This document shows, one piece after another, positions 37,201 to 50,800 of a stretch of 64,000 bases of DNA. Position numbers and translations under genes: made by a program. The notes under the pieces are model-generated. The model ran no database searches and was not told the origin of the DNA. It worked only from the letters and a program-made list of their open reading frames with translations. Source of the DNA: Brachypodius melanocephalos (taxonomy: Eukaryota; Chordata; Aves; Passeriformes; Pycnonotidae); NCBI GenBank assembly GCA_013398615.1, contig VZSR01003807.1:41193182-41257181 (forward strand), written 5' to 3'. Within the stretch, counting starts at the first letter, position 1. The number at the start of each line of letters is the position of its first letter.

Positions 37201-39727
37201 CTAATCTGAAGAAGTTAAAGGTCCTTTTCAGGACTAGTGAGTAAAATGATATGATAATGATAGGATTTTGATATTGAAGACTACTGATCTTTCTTCATTA
37301 GAGGGTTCTTCTCTCCTGTGATGCTCTGATTCAGGTGTGAAAGGTGATGATGATGGAGGCAAACTATTCCATCCATTACCTACCTCTCCTCAGTCATAGG
37401 AGGTCAAGAAGGGTAGGTAAGACACTTGGCTTTCAGATGGTTAAAGTGGGTGAAACTAATTTTTTCCTAAACAGTGTGGGGATAGTGTACTTTCTATTTT
37501 CAGGTTTATCTGTTAAACTATGAAAGCCAGAGTAGCCAATCAAAACTCAGAGATTATTCATTATAAACTGTAATTATGCAGCCATGGGGGAGTAAGTATA
37601 CAAAAGACTTTAAAACACTAATTAACTCTCGGATGTAAAAAATGAAATGTGACTAAATGCACATTATAATAAATGCAGGATAAATTATGCTTCAGTGACA
37701 GCTCAAACAAAAGACTCCTCTTTAAGTTTAAAAAAAAAAGGTGATTTCACATTTAAACTGAACTCTCACTTTTTGAATACTAGGTTTGCAAAGGGAAATT
37801 AATACAGGATATGTAAGATAGTAGTGAAATGTCCAGAGATTTTCTACTATTTTCTTCAGTTCAACACCCTCAAAATATCGTGAATCTTTCAGCTGACGTA
37901 AGTTTAGTCACCTCTCATTATCAAGACGGGAAATCTATTTGGAGAATTTCAAGGTTTTTCCACTGCAGTAGAACAGCTCACCCTTATTCCTATTGTCCCA
38001 TCTACCTACCTTGATCCCCACCTCCAACTGCATCTGAATTTGACTGGGTTTTAATTTTTGTATTGAAATAAAAGGCATTACTCTGAACTCCACCTCCAAC
38101 ACCTTGAAAAATTTCCTTTTACAATACCTCTCCCATCATTCATCATCTTCTACTTTCTTATACCCTTGTTATGGATATTTTAGTTTTTTACCATAGCATT
38201 CCTACTTCCATACATGTACCTATGAACAACATTCAGAGCAGGAAGCAAGGTAAACTACAGCAAATTGGAAATGTTTCTGAGTTGCATTGATCTTCGGCAC
38301 AGTTTTTTAAAAATTCTTCTGACTCACAGCAACATCTAAATTCACTGTGAAAAGAAGTTTAATTTAACCCAAACCACCAAAATTCAAGTCCTAGGAACCA
38401 CAAAGCAGGAGAAAAAAAATAATATTAGCCTTCTGGACCACATCATTTTCCTATAAGATATATATGTTCACTTTCTGGAGTGGTATCAATATTAAATACT
38501 TGTGAAACACTCAGATTGTATATGATGAACCATAAAGGCACTGAGAAAAATTATTTAAAAAAAATTATTAGCTTAATTACATAGAGTAAATAATACATAT
38601 GTACATGCATTATCAATATGCAAATTCAAATATATGGAGATGTGTCTCCAATCATAGTTTCAGCCTGTTTTATACTGTTTTGTATGTGTGTGTATTATAT
38701 ACATATATACTTTGTAATACACATATAGATGTACCCTTAAGGTAAAAAAGTAGGGAGTTTTGATCAAATACCACATCACTATAATTTTTTGAGAGGAGCA
38801 TTACCTACTGGGGAATTCTGCAGACAGTCCCAGAAAGCATTAGAATGCTGGTACTGCAGTATTTTATGTGTTTTGGTGGGGAGGTGAGGTAAACCTATGC
38901 TCAAATGCTGGAATATTTTGGACGCAAAATGCTTTATCAAAATTATAAGGCTTTTCTAACTGGAAGGAGGTTTGAGGAAAAGAAAATTACAGAAGATACA
39001 TTTCACACATTTCTTACAAAAAACTAAAAAGCACTCAACTGGTATTTTCCTATCAAAACAAACACTGGTTACTTTTCCATCTTTCAGACAGTTAAAGGAT
39101 AAGAAGTGGAGTTGCATGGCCCTGCTGGACATCCAGAACATTATATTGTCAAGAGATACGAAGTCCACAATTTTTACCCTGCAGTGCTAATAAATGGGTT
39201 TTAAGTCCTCCCTTGTGCATGACTGAATAATGCTCCCCTTTACTAAGACAAATTTGTTTTGGAGGTAAAATGCCTCAACTGAGGAACAATCTAGTTTAAT
39301 TTTTGAAAGATAAGGCAGCTATTAAAACTGCTTAGAGGCTTGGAGCATTAAATTTTTTCTAGCCAAGGTTCACAGGTTTGTAAATAGAAAAATCATGAAG
39401 TAGATAAGATATTAGAGGCATAAAATTTGCAGTTAATGATCTGATTCTGCAATATATGATATATTTATTACTTTGCCAATATTCACAGTATTTGTGATAG
39501 ACAGAAGTAGTTGATCAGTCCAAAATCATAACAAGTTGTGATTAATCCCATGTTCAGGGATTATTTTAATGAACAGTCTTAAGATAAAAAGATCAAAAAT
39601 GTGGTTGAACCACGATGTAACAAAGATAATCTGACAAGTCTAAAAAGAACAGATCAACTGATCCTGTTAGCACAGGAAAAGTCAGTCTGGATAGCTGGTA
39701 TTCCTATTCATAGTTTTTTAAAAAGCC
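34242..39727. other. Long gene-free AT-rich stretch
   Basis: About 5.5 kb. It contains a partial tandem repeat (CACCTTGGTCACT at 34554 and again at 34576), very AT-rich DNA near 36380-36430 with repeated TTAAA units, and a TG/TA-rich microsatellite-like patch at 38680-38730. No recognised mobile element, RNA gene or credible coding frame. Confidence 0.5.
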
Positions 39728-40620
39728 TCTGCTCACCCTCACTGGAAGCCAGGTGTCCACCCAAACCACACTATCCCTCCTACCCTCAGCTGGTCACAGG
39801 AGTGAGAATACAAAAAAAATTCTTGTGGATTGAAATAAGGGCAGGGAGAGATCAGTTACTGCCACAGGCAAAATAGATTGGACTAGTGAAAAAAAAAATT
39901 ATTACCAATAAAAACAGAGTAGGATAGGAGAAATAAAACCAAACCTCAAAACCCCATCTCCCTGCCCCTCCTTTCTTCCCAGGCTCAACTTCACTCCTGA
40001 TTTTTTCTACCTCTTCCCCAGAGAAAGAAGTAAACATGGGAATGGGGGCTGTGGTCAGTTTTTGAGGTTGTCTCTTCCACTCCTCATACTCTTCTGCTCC
40101 CCTGTGGATCCTTTCCTCAGAGTGCAATTCTTGAGGAACAAACTGCTCCAGTGTGGGGTCCCCCAGGGGGTCACAAGTCCTGCCAGTAGATCTGTTCCAG
40201 TGTGGGCTCCTCTCTCCATGAGTTCACAGGTTTTGCCAGGAGCCTGCTCCAGTGCAGGCTTCTCACATGGTCACAGCATCTTTTGGGCATCCAGCTGCTC
40301 TGGGATGAGACCTTCCAGGGGCTGCAGGCACCTGGCACCTGCAGCACCTCCTTCCCTTCCTTCTGCACTGCCTTTGGTGTCTGCAGGGCTGTTCCTCTCA
40401 CCTGGTCTCACTTCTCTCTCTTCCCCTTCTTAAACCTGTTATACCAGAGGCTCTACCATCCTGGCCAGCAGCTTGTCTTGGAGCCAGCTGGCACTGGGTT
40501 GGGGAAAGCTCCTGGCAGATTCTTCTCTACAGAGGAGTCATCCCTGTAGCACCCCATTGCCAAAAACATGCCCCATAAATCCAATACACACACTGAATCT
40601 CATTTCTCCTACTGAAATAA
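39728..40620 (-). mobile_element. Avian endogenous retrovirus LTR with internal tandem repeats
   Basis: Landmarks along the plus strand match, in order, an LTR-like element I remember from chicken and songbird genomes (ERVL-type by memory): AAGCCAGGTGTCCACC (39747-39762), GGGCAGGGAGAGATC (39840), TATTACCAATAAAAACAGAG (39900), AGGCTCAACTTCACTCC (39980), GGGAATGGGGGCTGTGGTCA (40038), the CTGCTCCAGTGTGGG repeats (40143-40340), CTTGGAGCCAGCTGGCACTG (40475) and CCCTGTAGCACCCC (40541). The sense strand is inferred as minus: there a TATA-like patch lies near 40447-40429 and a degraded poly-A-signal-like GGTAATAAT near 39906-39898. No gag, pol or env remnant is visible beside it, so it is probably solitary. 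The repeat array has four units of about 50 bp. Confidence 0.68.
40143..40345. repeat. Degenerate tandem array, about 50-bp unit, inside the LTR
   Basis: Four units start at 40143, 40192, 40244 and 40295 with CTGCTCCAGTGTGG, CTGTTCCAGTGTGG, CTGCTCCAGTGCAG and CTGCTCTGGGATGA. Spacing is 49, 52 and 51 bases, and each unit continues with a GGTCACAAG/GTTCACAGG/GGTCACAGC-like segment. The array belongs to the surrounding LTR-like element, where copy number is known (from memory) to be variable between copies. Confidence 0.75.
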
Positions 40621-43600
40621 AGACCAGGCAACCCCCTCAATCTTAGTTGATGACATATTCATTATTGGAAATGCTGATCAAGAGACTAAAAAGGGAATGA
40701 ACACAGCATTTGAAAGAAAACATAAGATATGTCAAAACCTAACTGAAACAGAAGAAAAGACCAAGCAAAACAACATCATGTTTACAGATTCTTCAACATT
40801 GCCTTCAAACTTTCCTCCATCTTCTTTTGCATTATTCATTTAAATAAAGTAAGCTTAATTCTATAAATCTGAAGTACTCCAAAAATCTCTTTCCACACAC
40901 CTATGCCCATTTTTGCCTCATAAAAGATCAGTTAAGATGAAAAACATGGCAGCATTGGGAAAAGAGAAGCAGCAGAGACGCCTCTCCTGGTGCTAAAAAG
41001 CTGCTGGGAACGAGGCAGTGAAGAGAGTGGACAGGAGTCAGCTGGGGAAGAGGAAGGCCAGCTACAACCTATAAAAGCAGAAAATAGAGGCTATACACTT
41101 AGGGCAACTGCTATCTGAAAACATGAAAAATAAACATTCTGTTGGCCAGAACTGAGCTTGAATTTCCGTTTCTTTCTAAGAGCTCTATTTTTCTTCCCGG
41201 ACCTCTATTGTGGTACTGCAGCAACCCTGAAATAAAGGTAGTGTCTTTTGAGTAGTACAGCAAAATTCAAGTATAAGTTTGTTCAGATGATTTTAATTGT
41301 TTTACTTGCTTTATGCAGAGTTTCTGCTGATGCACAACGTCAATTGATAATTACCATGCATATCTCTAAACAGATTTATATTTAACATTTCTTATTTAAC
41401 AGAAACACAGGCAGTAACACAGTAACACAGTTCACCTGAAATATGCCCCTGCTATAGAAATTATGTTATTTATGGGCCAACAACTTTTGCCAGTGTGTGT
41501 TCTGCACAAGGCAACCCTCTGTGTCTCATGCCATGCAAGAGTGGAATGAAAGCTGTTAGCATCCTGACAGCAAAACACAAGACAGTCACATCACTTTAAG
41601 AGGGATTTCTCTGGGTGAACAGCAAACAACAAATTTCCATAAAGGCCTTCTTAAAGCTAAACATTACGTAAAGAACCATGACTTTAAATTAAAAAAAAAA
41701 AAAATCAAAGACTATACAGTTTATAGGCATTTTTAATTCTTTGAGGTTTACCTGCTCCTGCAGCACTTACCATCATTACCAGCTGCATCAAGTCTCTGCA
41801 AGGGTGTGTGAGAAACTTCCCTTTTCCTTCTTCTACAGAGACTTTTCAACTATTTAGCTTTCCCAACCTCCAGACTCACAGATTAGTTTGGAAATATGCC
41901 ACCTTCTGTTATTTGGCCTCTCACATACTGTTGCTTCTCTTCTGTCTTTCATTTCATAAAAGAAAATGTAATACCATGTTCGATAATTTCACTTCACAGC
42001 CAACACCATATGAAGTATTCATAAACCCAGTACAAAATGTTCTGCATTGCATTGAACTTCACACGTTCATGACATTCTCTCCTCTTGTTGAGTGTAGCCA
42101 ACTTTCCCACATAAGAGGGATGGTGGGTCAAAGCCTTGTACTCATTCAGTATGAAAATTTGTATTTGTCACCACAACTGCTGCACTTTTAAACAAAGGGT
42201 ACCACAAGACATTCTCCAGAGGAAGGACTCCCAGCTTAGCTTTTTCCACTGCTGAGCCACTGAGATCATGCAGTAGTCAGCACGAAAATATCTGGCAAAT
42301 GAGACTGCAAATAGGAGAATAAAGTACTACATGAAAAAGCACAAGATCAATTTATCCTTGAAAACTCAAGTGTGCTAGTCCAGGAAGGGTATTGTTTTCC
42401 ATTTAGTTTGAGATAGGTAATTTATAAATTGAATGAGTTTTAAAAGCTCATTCCTAAATAAGGGAATGTGAAGGCTTTTCCTCTGGGACGAATGTGTATA
42501 TGTCAGCATTCTACTGGATCCATTTTAATACTCAGGGAAAAAATCTGTATCAGTGGGTAAGGCAAATAGATGCTATAGCAGATAACAATAGTTCGGTGAA
42601 AAGTGACTTTACTTGAAAGTTGATGCAACACATCAGTAAGAGATGGAAGACCCATGGAAGACTGTATACTGCTAGAATGTCTCATAAAAACAATCAAAAA
42701 ACCAATGAAACATTTCCTTAGCATCTTTTCAGCATCTTCCTTTATTTAGCCTTTTATTATTGCAATTACTTTTTCATAAATAACTTGTTTAAGTGTTTAC
42801 ATTTTATTACTGAAAACCAAATGGGATTAAAAAAATACCTGAGCCTGTTTACCAAGAATCCCCAGACACGATGATGATAATTCATTTACCAGTGCAAACA
42901 AAAATATTTTGGTTTAAACTCAGATCTTATAAAAACAGCTGTAAACAAACTGCCACATCAGTAATACATCAGATAGTTGTGGCATTAAAAAGAACCTTTA
43001 AAATGTTTTGCAAATTAAATAATGTCCTCTAACTGGTAATAATGTTAGACATTATTCAGTTGCTGTTTTTTAAAGAGACATCTTTATCATGTCATGAAAT
43101 CATAACATACACTGGTATATGAATAATTTAATCTGAATTCACTAAAGACATTCAGTTTTATATGACACATTTCTTCTAATTCTAATATTTTTAATATATA
43201 TTTACAATCAGTTATCACCACTGTTGGTCACCAGGGTTCTAAACTTTATCTAGCTGCACAGTTTCCAAATATTATTTGTAAGTGGAAAATCTTCATTTTC
43301 TTATTTTGAAGTTCACTATTTAATATTCCAAGTGCTAGTGCACAGAGTATCAAAAAACGCAGCCCATAGGTCCCATGGCCTGTGAGAAGCATTTGTATGC
43401 AGGCGTACATGGTCACGTGGCTCTTCTGGCCAGCCTTCCAAGGCCATGGTTTTCTTATGCAACTCCATGTTATATCCTAGCAATTAAATAGTCTTTAATG
43501 AACAAAACCTTGAGGCCCACTCCATTAGCACCTGAATGACAACACATTCAAGCAGCCAAATCCTATATTTGCACCTGGTAGATAATGCCTTATTTTTCAG

Positions 43601-44495
43601 GCACACACACTCTTTGCCTCAAACAAAACAGAAAAAAACTCTTTTTATATGCAGTGAGCATTCAAAGCCAAGTGCATTGAGAGTAACATCTTATTTTCAT
43701 CCACAGAGCTCAAAAACAATCCCATGCCCTTAAGTCTTGTTCTATTACTGCACACCAGCTATCTCCTCAAAGAAAATTTCCTTTCTGCAGCACAACTCAA
43801 CAGCAAAATCCAGAACAAAAGCATATGAAGCACTATTACCCTCCTGCAAACTTTCCAGATTGAAGGAGCATTTGCAGACAAGGATGCACCTTAGATTATC
43901 ATTCCTAAAATATGGTAACTACATTACCATATTTTGCAGATTTGACTTGTGAATGTTGGTGTATTCAACTTAGCAGCTAAAGAGGCTCCTGCCACAGATA
44001 TTCACCATATGCTCCTTGGCTGCCCTTGCTAGACAGGGAGATAGAATAGCACCAAACCCACTGAAGCATTGTCATACACCCTGATACTCATTTTCAGTTG
44101 CCTTACTGTGCTTGACTGTAAGTGCTTCAGCTCAGGAACTGGTTCATGTTTGCTTCAATTTGTCCTGCCATTTGTTGCAGCAAGATCTGCTACAGAACAA
44201 ACAACAGAAAGCACCAGCTGCCTCAGCCACAGAACTTAAATCCATCTGGTTTTGTCTGCATTTCATTAATATCTCAATAAATGTCTGCATGTAAACAGTG
44301 AAGATATCTAATAGAGGAACAAATGGTAAATGCTATAAATATGCAGTCTGAAATAACATTAAGATCAGTAGAGTGCCAAGTTACAGTGTATAGAGATGCT
44401 CTGGACAGTAATCTGATTGTTCCAGATGTGTTTGTTTTGAAAACTAAGAAATTTGCAAAGACAAAAAACAAGGGCAAAATTGGATGCAAAAGGAA
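40621..44495. other. Gene-free AT-rich stretch
   Basis: About 3.9 kb with an A run at 41691-41704 and a small direct repeat AGTAACACAGTAACACAG near 41415. A plus-strand frame of 127 codons (41808-42191) has no recognisable domain and no supporting context. The stretch at 41280-41400 contains homeodomain-like ATTA clusters, but this is expected in AT-rich DNA. Confidence 0.5.
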
Positions 44496-44589
44496 CCTGG
44501 TCTAGTAGAAGACATCCCTCTCATGGAAGGGGAGTTTGGAACCCTTCTTTAAGGTTCCTTCCAATCCAAAATATCCTACAATTCTGTGA
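44496..44589 (+). mobile_element. CR1 LINE 3' end fragment
   Basis: Plus-strand CR1 3' terminus: CCTGGTCTAGTAGAAGACAT, CCCTCTCATGGAAGGGGAGT, TTGGAACCCTTCTTTAAGGT, TCCTTCCAATCCAAAATATC and the tail CTACAATTCTGTGA. It is about 95 bases long and strongly 5' truncated. It ends about 30 bases before an older CR1 reverse-transcriptase fragment on the same strand, suggesting insertion into or beside that element. Confidence 0.8.
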
Positions 44590-44621
44590 AAATGTAGACC
44601 ACAATCTGAAATACATTTACA

Positions 44622-44855
44622 CTGAGAAAGATCCTGGGGTCATAATAAATGAGCTAATTAAGCATTAACATTCAGCAAAGTGCTACAGATAAGAAAATGA
44701 CTGTGATTTCTGGATGCTTAAGCCAGCAAATACTAAGATTACTGAAGAGCTGGTATTTATCTCTATAAAGTGCATTAGCGAGACCATTACTGGAATATTA
44801 TGTCATGCTGTGCAGTACACAATTTAAAAATTACTGAGTCACAAGTTAGAAGGGA
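44622..44855 (+). mobile_element. Ancient CR1-type LINE, reverse-transcriptase C-terminal fragment
   Basis: Translated in shifting plus-strand frames, this stretch gives the CR1 motif series from the region after the polymerase core: EKDPGVIINEL (about 44624-44656, CR1 usually EKDLGVLVDE), NIQQSAT (about 44667-44687, usually MSQQCA), KKMTVISGCLSQQIL (44691-44735, usually KKAN-ILGC) and ARPLLEYYVMLCST (44777-44818, usually VRPHLEYCVQFW). Each motif is changed by indels and substitutions, which implies an older insertion than the other CR1 copies in the window. The continuation after 44855 is no longer recognisable. It has no coding capacity. Confidence 0.65.
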
Positions 44856-47800
44856 TTAAAAATGTTTTCAAAGTAACTTGTAACCTGAAAAATCCATCTG
44901 TAAAAGTGTTAATAAGCTCTAATTAGTTTATTAATTGTAAGGGTAAGATATTACTTGTTCAGCTTCTGTAAATACATATAAGGAAAATATTCATGGCTTT
45001 TAGTTCTATATGGTAATAATTTTAAAAATGTATAATGAGATTCAGTAACCAAAAAACAATGAAAGAGATGAAGTTCAGGCTCAGGTTTACATTTCAGCTG
45101 TGAGCCTAAGGAATGACTGGGAAAATACTAGGACAGTATTCAATCATTTTTCATTTCTGAATTATGCCTTTTTTCAACATATACCCTGTCTTATGCAAAA
45201 ATAATGCACANNNNNNNNNNNNNNNNNNNNNNNNNNNNNNNNNNNNNNNNNNNNNNNNNNNNNNNNNNNNNNNNNNNNNNNNNNNNNNNNNNNNNNNNNN
45301 NNNNNNNNNNCAGGAAAAATATTTTTATTTTCCCATGAACTTTGAGCAGATGTCACCTAGAACAGTATCTGATTGAATTTCATAGTCCTTCACAGTCTAT
45401 TCAGAACCTATCTGTCATATTCAGTATCCAAAGATTAGTTCCTAAAGACATCATAAGACGCACAAAACTCAGCATCAGAATTCACCAAAGACAACCACAG
45501 ACGACAGCGAGACCTGAAGCACATGGTTTAAGGCACTCACAGGCAGAGAGAGTTCCTGCAGATTGTTTCTAAATAAATAGTAAATATTGTCTTCTAATGC
45601 TCTAAAAAATGTACCTGCTTTGACCATCCAAGAATAAAATCCTCTGCTACTATGCACAGTTTGATTTTCAAAGCTTATTCTTGTAAATTCTTCCCTGTAC
45701 AGGGTGGCAGCTCTCAACAGCCACTCTGCTGGCTTCTTTCAGATTGCACCTGCATGTCTGGGATGCTTACAAAAAGTCTGAGAACACTTAGGCTGCTAAC
45801 GCTCTGTAAAAAGTTTCCTTTCTTGGTGACCTTTTTTTTCTTGATCTACTATACTCTTCATTTATGACTCTCCCATTTTACTCCAATGGTTAAGCCATAT
45901 ATTTTTGGGGCCAAGAACGGGCTTTTTCTTGAGCTCTGTTCAGGCCTGGGCCAATAAAGCCCTAGGAAATACCTATGTTCACTGTCAATGAGTAAGAATT
46001 TAATACAGTTAATTGACAAAAGCCATGCAGTTAACAATAATTTGATATCTCCAAAATTGAACTGCAGATATGAACTACTGGTGACTAGTTCACATTTACC
46101 ACTGCTGCTGTCCCCAGATACCATGTCCTTTCACTCATAGTGCACACAGAAGAATGTTTCAGGACTGAGAACTCTCTCTTTAGTTCTGGAAAGTGAATTC
46201 ATCTAACAGCCTCTACAACCTCAGATTGCTTCAAAAATTACCTTTTCCCAATAGTCAATTATTGTGCAATGTTTTTAAGTACTGGTGTTTCCAGCAAGCC
46301 CAGGAGTCTTTTCTTTCAAAGAATATCATCCACTAAATATCACATATAATAACTCAAAGCAAACTGACAGAATTTCTACAATTGTTCTTCACTTTTTGTC
46401 TTGTACAGCATTGTATATACACTCTGTATAGCTGTATGGCTGCCCATATTCTGCACAGAGTGGGCCTTGGTTGGTTATCTTCCTTTTAACTCTTGCATTC
46501 AATTCCTCATTTTCTTTTGTCTTTTGGTCTTTCTTACACAAGCAACTTAGCTACAAATACTAAGACAAGTATCAGCACACCAATGCTTTGTTTCAGCATT
46601 TGATTTAACCAGATTTGACATTGATAAGCAAAATTTTGAAACTGCAGTCTGCACAGGAAAGGTGCGTTCATGAAGCATGGTTACCAAAAGTGAATATCAG
46701 TCAGGTTTTGCAAAAATAGAGGGCACTTTAGACTCCCTGTTAATTTGTTCACGAGGAACATTCAGCAAGATGGGCTTGTTGTGGGACAGGGAGGGTTCTT
46801 CTCAGATAAACTGAAAGGATACAGAAGTTTTCAAGGAGGAATAACAGTCTACTCTTCATTCTGCAGCAAATAAGTGTAAATGTGGTTTGACTAACTTGAA
46901 AGTGTTACAAAAGCACAACACACAGAACAACAGAGGAACTTATCTATCCATGGTCATCTAGGAACAGTAGGCAAAAAGCAATCTTTCTAGAGCTCAGTTA
47001 TATTAAAAAAAAAAAAACAAAATTATTCATATACATTAGTGTACATGTCAAATAAATTCCGAATGTACAATCAAAATTATATCTCATGAGGTGTTCATCT
47101 TATCAATTGAATTCTGGTACAAGTTTTAGGACCAAATTTTGAGAACCAAGACCATCCAGACCTTAAGTTTATGTCCAGAACAATAATTTACAACATCAAA
47201 TGTGTCTGACTCCACATGTGTCTTTATCCATCTTTTCCCAGTATTTTACAGTCAAAATCCTGTTATTTATACTCACATCCATTCTTTTCATCAGTGGATG
47301 GTGGCACAAATTCAAGACTGCTTTTAAAACTTCCTCTAGAACTACTTTACATAAGCTATTCTATGAAAAGAGAAAAAAAGGAGGTAAACAAAAAGCAAAA
47401 GACAATTCTGTTACTTAGCACAGTCTAGATGAAATTACTTTCATAAATAATTTATTAAATCTCCAGTATTAAGCAGATTAAATCATTTTTATTTGATGTG
47501 TTTTGGTGGTATTAATCCTTCAGAATAAAAACTGGAAATTGAATAATCTCGCATTATTTGTAACTGTGGTGGAGATATGTGTTTTGTTTAATGCAGTTAT
47601 AAAGGAACTTTCTGAGCTGCAAATGTACTTTAATAAATTTCTAGTTATTACCACAGATCAATGTGATGGGAAAATTTTGCCCAGGCCATCTTAAGGACAG
47701 TTCAGATTTCAATGAATGAAGAATGGTTCTTTTTAAACTTCATTCCTATATTTTTCTTCCTGCTAATTCTGAAATCAGGCATAATCTGGGCTATCTGCTG

Positions 47801-50800
47801 TTCCATCTATTCCTCCTATTGAGAAATTAATTTCCCACACAAACTTGGAAACCCATGATTCTCTCCATTCAAGTGAATTATTTTAATTTCAATGCCAATT
47901 AAAAATCAGGTAAAAAAATTATGTATTTGAATCAAAAATGTAAATCTTTGTGGTTTTAAACAAAGTAAAAAAATTAGGGTTTTTTTTAATTGCAGGATGA
48001 ATTAAGGGTCTTTCTTTTTCCACTCTTTTGTGCACCTAAATATTTACAATTAATGGAATAGACTGAAAAGAAAATTATAGAATTGATTGGGAAGGTGTGG
48101 CCTCTTCTTTTTTTTCTTTTTTTTTCTCCAAGAGGCTTAAAAGTAAGGCCTTTCAGTCACCTGTAAGACTCATGTTCAATCCCACGTGTGCTCTTTATTA
48201 ATGGTATTTGAACATTATCTCCAAGGAAAGCAACTTTACTAGTGGGTTTCTGTGTATTTCTCAGTAAATTTTTCTTGTTTCCTCTTCTTGACACCAATAC
48301 TTTTTATAGAAAATGTTTTATACTTTTCATTAGAAAGGGAGTAGTAACTACTATACAGCTGGTAAAAAATGGGGGTTGGTTTGGGTTTTTTTACTGCAAA
48401 CCCCAATTTTTAGTTTGTGCCTCACCTACAATGCATTTTCTACAAGTGAAATCACCAGTTAGACCACAAGGGATGACCACAATTTGTTTACAGAAAATTT
48501 GGTAAAAAATAGGCTACAGAAGAATATTTGGCTAAAAAGTTCTGGAAAGCACTGTTTGTTTCTCACTTTTCTGAACTACTTCTTCTAAACAATCAGAAAA
48601 ACCCAGTTCAAAACTCACATAGTTCTTCATTAAAATAATTTTAATATCTGAAATAAACGAAATAGCCTTAAGCTATTTGTATCATGGGTTGAAAGGCCAC
48701 CCAGACACTTCTGAAAAAAAATTATTTTGACAGTTGGAGCAAAACACAAGGGTGGATTTTAAGAAATGTCTGCTTCACTGTCTTCAAATAGCAAGTTGGC
48801 TCAGTACTGGCTTCAATGTCTGAAAAAAATCACTGGGTTTTAGTTAAATTTTGCACTTGAAAAAACTTGAAAGGGTTTGCAGATGTCTGTCTTATGTTCT
48901 GCAATATTTCTTTTCTTGTTTGTTTTCCCTATTAGGGCCACATTAAACAAAACAAAAACAAATCAGAAAAAAATCCCAAATCTTGATCTACATACCAAAC
49001 TAGGAAAAGATTGCAGTGCACCTCCAGCTCAATTGTATAATCACACAGGCAACCAAAAATAATCACTTCTATTTTTCTGGTGAAGTGTTGAAAGAGCTGC
49101 TATTTTGACCAGCATGAATTAGCAGGCAATATTTTAACTATCCAATTGAACCCTAATTCAATCTCATGATAAACCTCAGATGTCAAAGTGTTTTCAAACT
49201 GCCAAAGCAGGCCTGTAAAGGCAGAATAACCCGAGGTAGTGAAATCCCTGAAACAGCCCCAAGCCTCCCTGTATGGCAAAATGGCACAGGGCAGACACAG
49301 TGGTGGTTTCAGCTGGTGGTCCCAAAGAAGTCCAGGTTTATCCCAGTGACATTTGGTTAAATGAATTAGCTTTGTTTCATTAGTAAATGAACAATGCTCA
49401 GCTCACTTCTGCTGCATTGCCTCCAACTCCAATTTGGTGGAAGGAGTCAGGTGAGTTCCAGTTCAGGGATGTTTCCACTGGACTCCTCTGTCTGACATGG
49501 GCAACCCCTGATGAGCTGAGGGACACAGCTCCCTGCATCCTGCCAAAGCCTGCCCTTGTTTTCTGGGTGGGTGTGACTTAAAAGTAAATATTTTTGCTAT
49601 GGTAACATGTTAGATGGAACATGTAAGATGTGCACACCCTTTTTAATAAAGAACGCTTCCCAAAGAACAAAGCAAGTATGAGAAAACAAAACTGTAAGGA
49701 GCAAATGAGGAATTACAATTTTCAACGTAAATAATACGTTGAAATTATCTTAGGGAATCATTCAAGAGTGCCCAAAAAACCCACAGCAACTCATCAAGAC
49801 AGCCAGCTGGCAAGCCCACAGCACTTCCAAAGCAACAGCCAGACTTGTAGCAGCTGCCAGCTGATCAGATGTTGTAGCTGTTGAGATACTATTTTCCACA
49901 TGGAATCATATATTTATATCTAGCTCCATTACTATCTAAAACACACTTTTTGTTCTCAAAAATAGAGATTATGATGGAAAACTTGTCAGGAAGCAATTTA
50001 GAGGCCAAATTAGACATTCAGTGTTTAAATGACAAAGTTACATTCCATATTCCAAGAATGCACAGGTATCAGAACCTTGGTTCACCACCTCTTTCTTAAA
50101 TACTTCAAGCCACATAGTATATGAATAAACTTGAACCTTTAAAGAAGCAAAACCCTTTGCTCTACAAAAAGGCCTTGTACAGTAGCCACACAGAGCTCTG
50201 CAGAAGTGATTTCAGGAACTGGTCTTGGAAGCCCGCCAGATTATAAATTAGGTTAAATAAAATAGATTATAAAATACATAAGATAGAAAAAAAGATAAAA
50301 TAGATTATAAATTCAAAAGGAAGCACTGGTTGGATCAGCTCTCAGCCTTGAAACAGCATTATGAGACAGCCTGAGAATGGGTGCTTGGAGGTGCAAAGTC
50401 AGGAGTCCCATGAAAAAGCACGTTCTACCCTGTCCCAAGCTAAAGTCCAAATTTTTCCTTGCTTTTGCAAAGCCACCACCACTGCTTGAAGGAAAGAGAA
50501 CGAATGAAAGGTGACAACTCCTGTTCTAAGAATGCTGTTCTAAAATCAGATCCCTGGACTCAGCACTGACTCATGGCCAATGAGCTGCATGAACCCTTTA
50601 CAAGGATAAAAATAGCATATTTGCACATTCTGAATTATATACAGTAAACTAACTTCTTTATACCAGCTGCTGTATATCACTGCAGCAGCTCACTGGGCAT
50701 TTATTTCCAAGGTTCTAGGAGGTACTGTACTAAGGGGAAAAAATAGAAATAATGTAAAATACTTAGTCGGTCTCTTGAGATTATTAAATTCAAATGGCCA

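Noticed and set aside
38680..38730. TG/TA-rich patch as a possible Z-DNA or recombination signal
   Set aside because: Short and interrupted; ordinary dinucleotide-rich DNA of a vertebrate intergenic region.
41808..42191. 127-codon plus-strand open frame
   Set aside because: No recognisable family, no supporting context, AT-rich surroundings.
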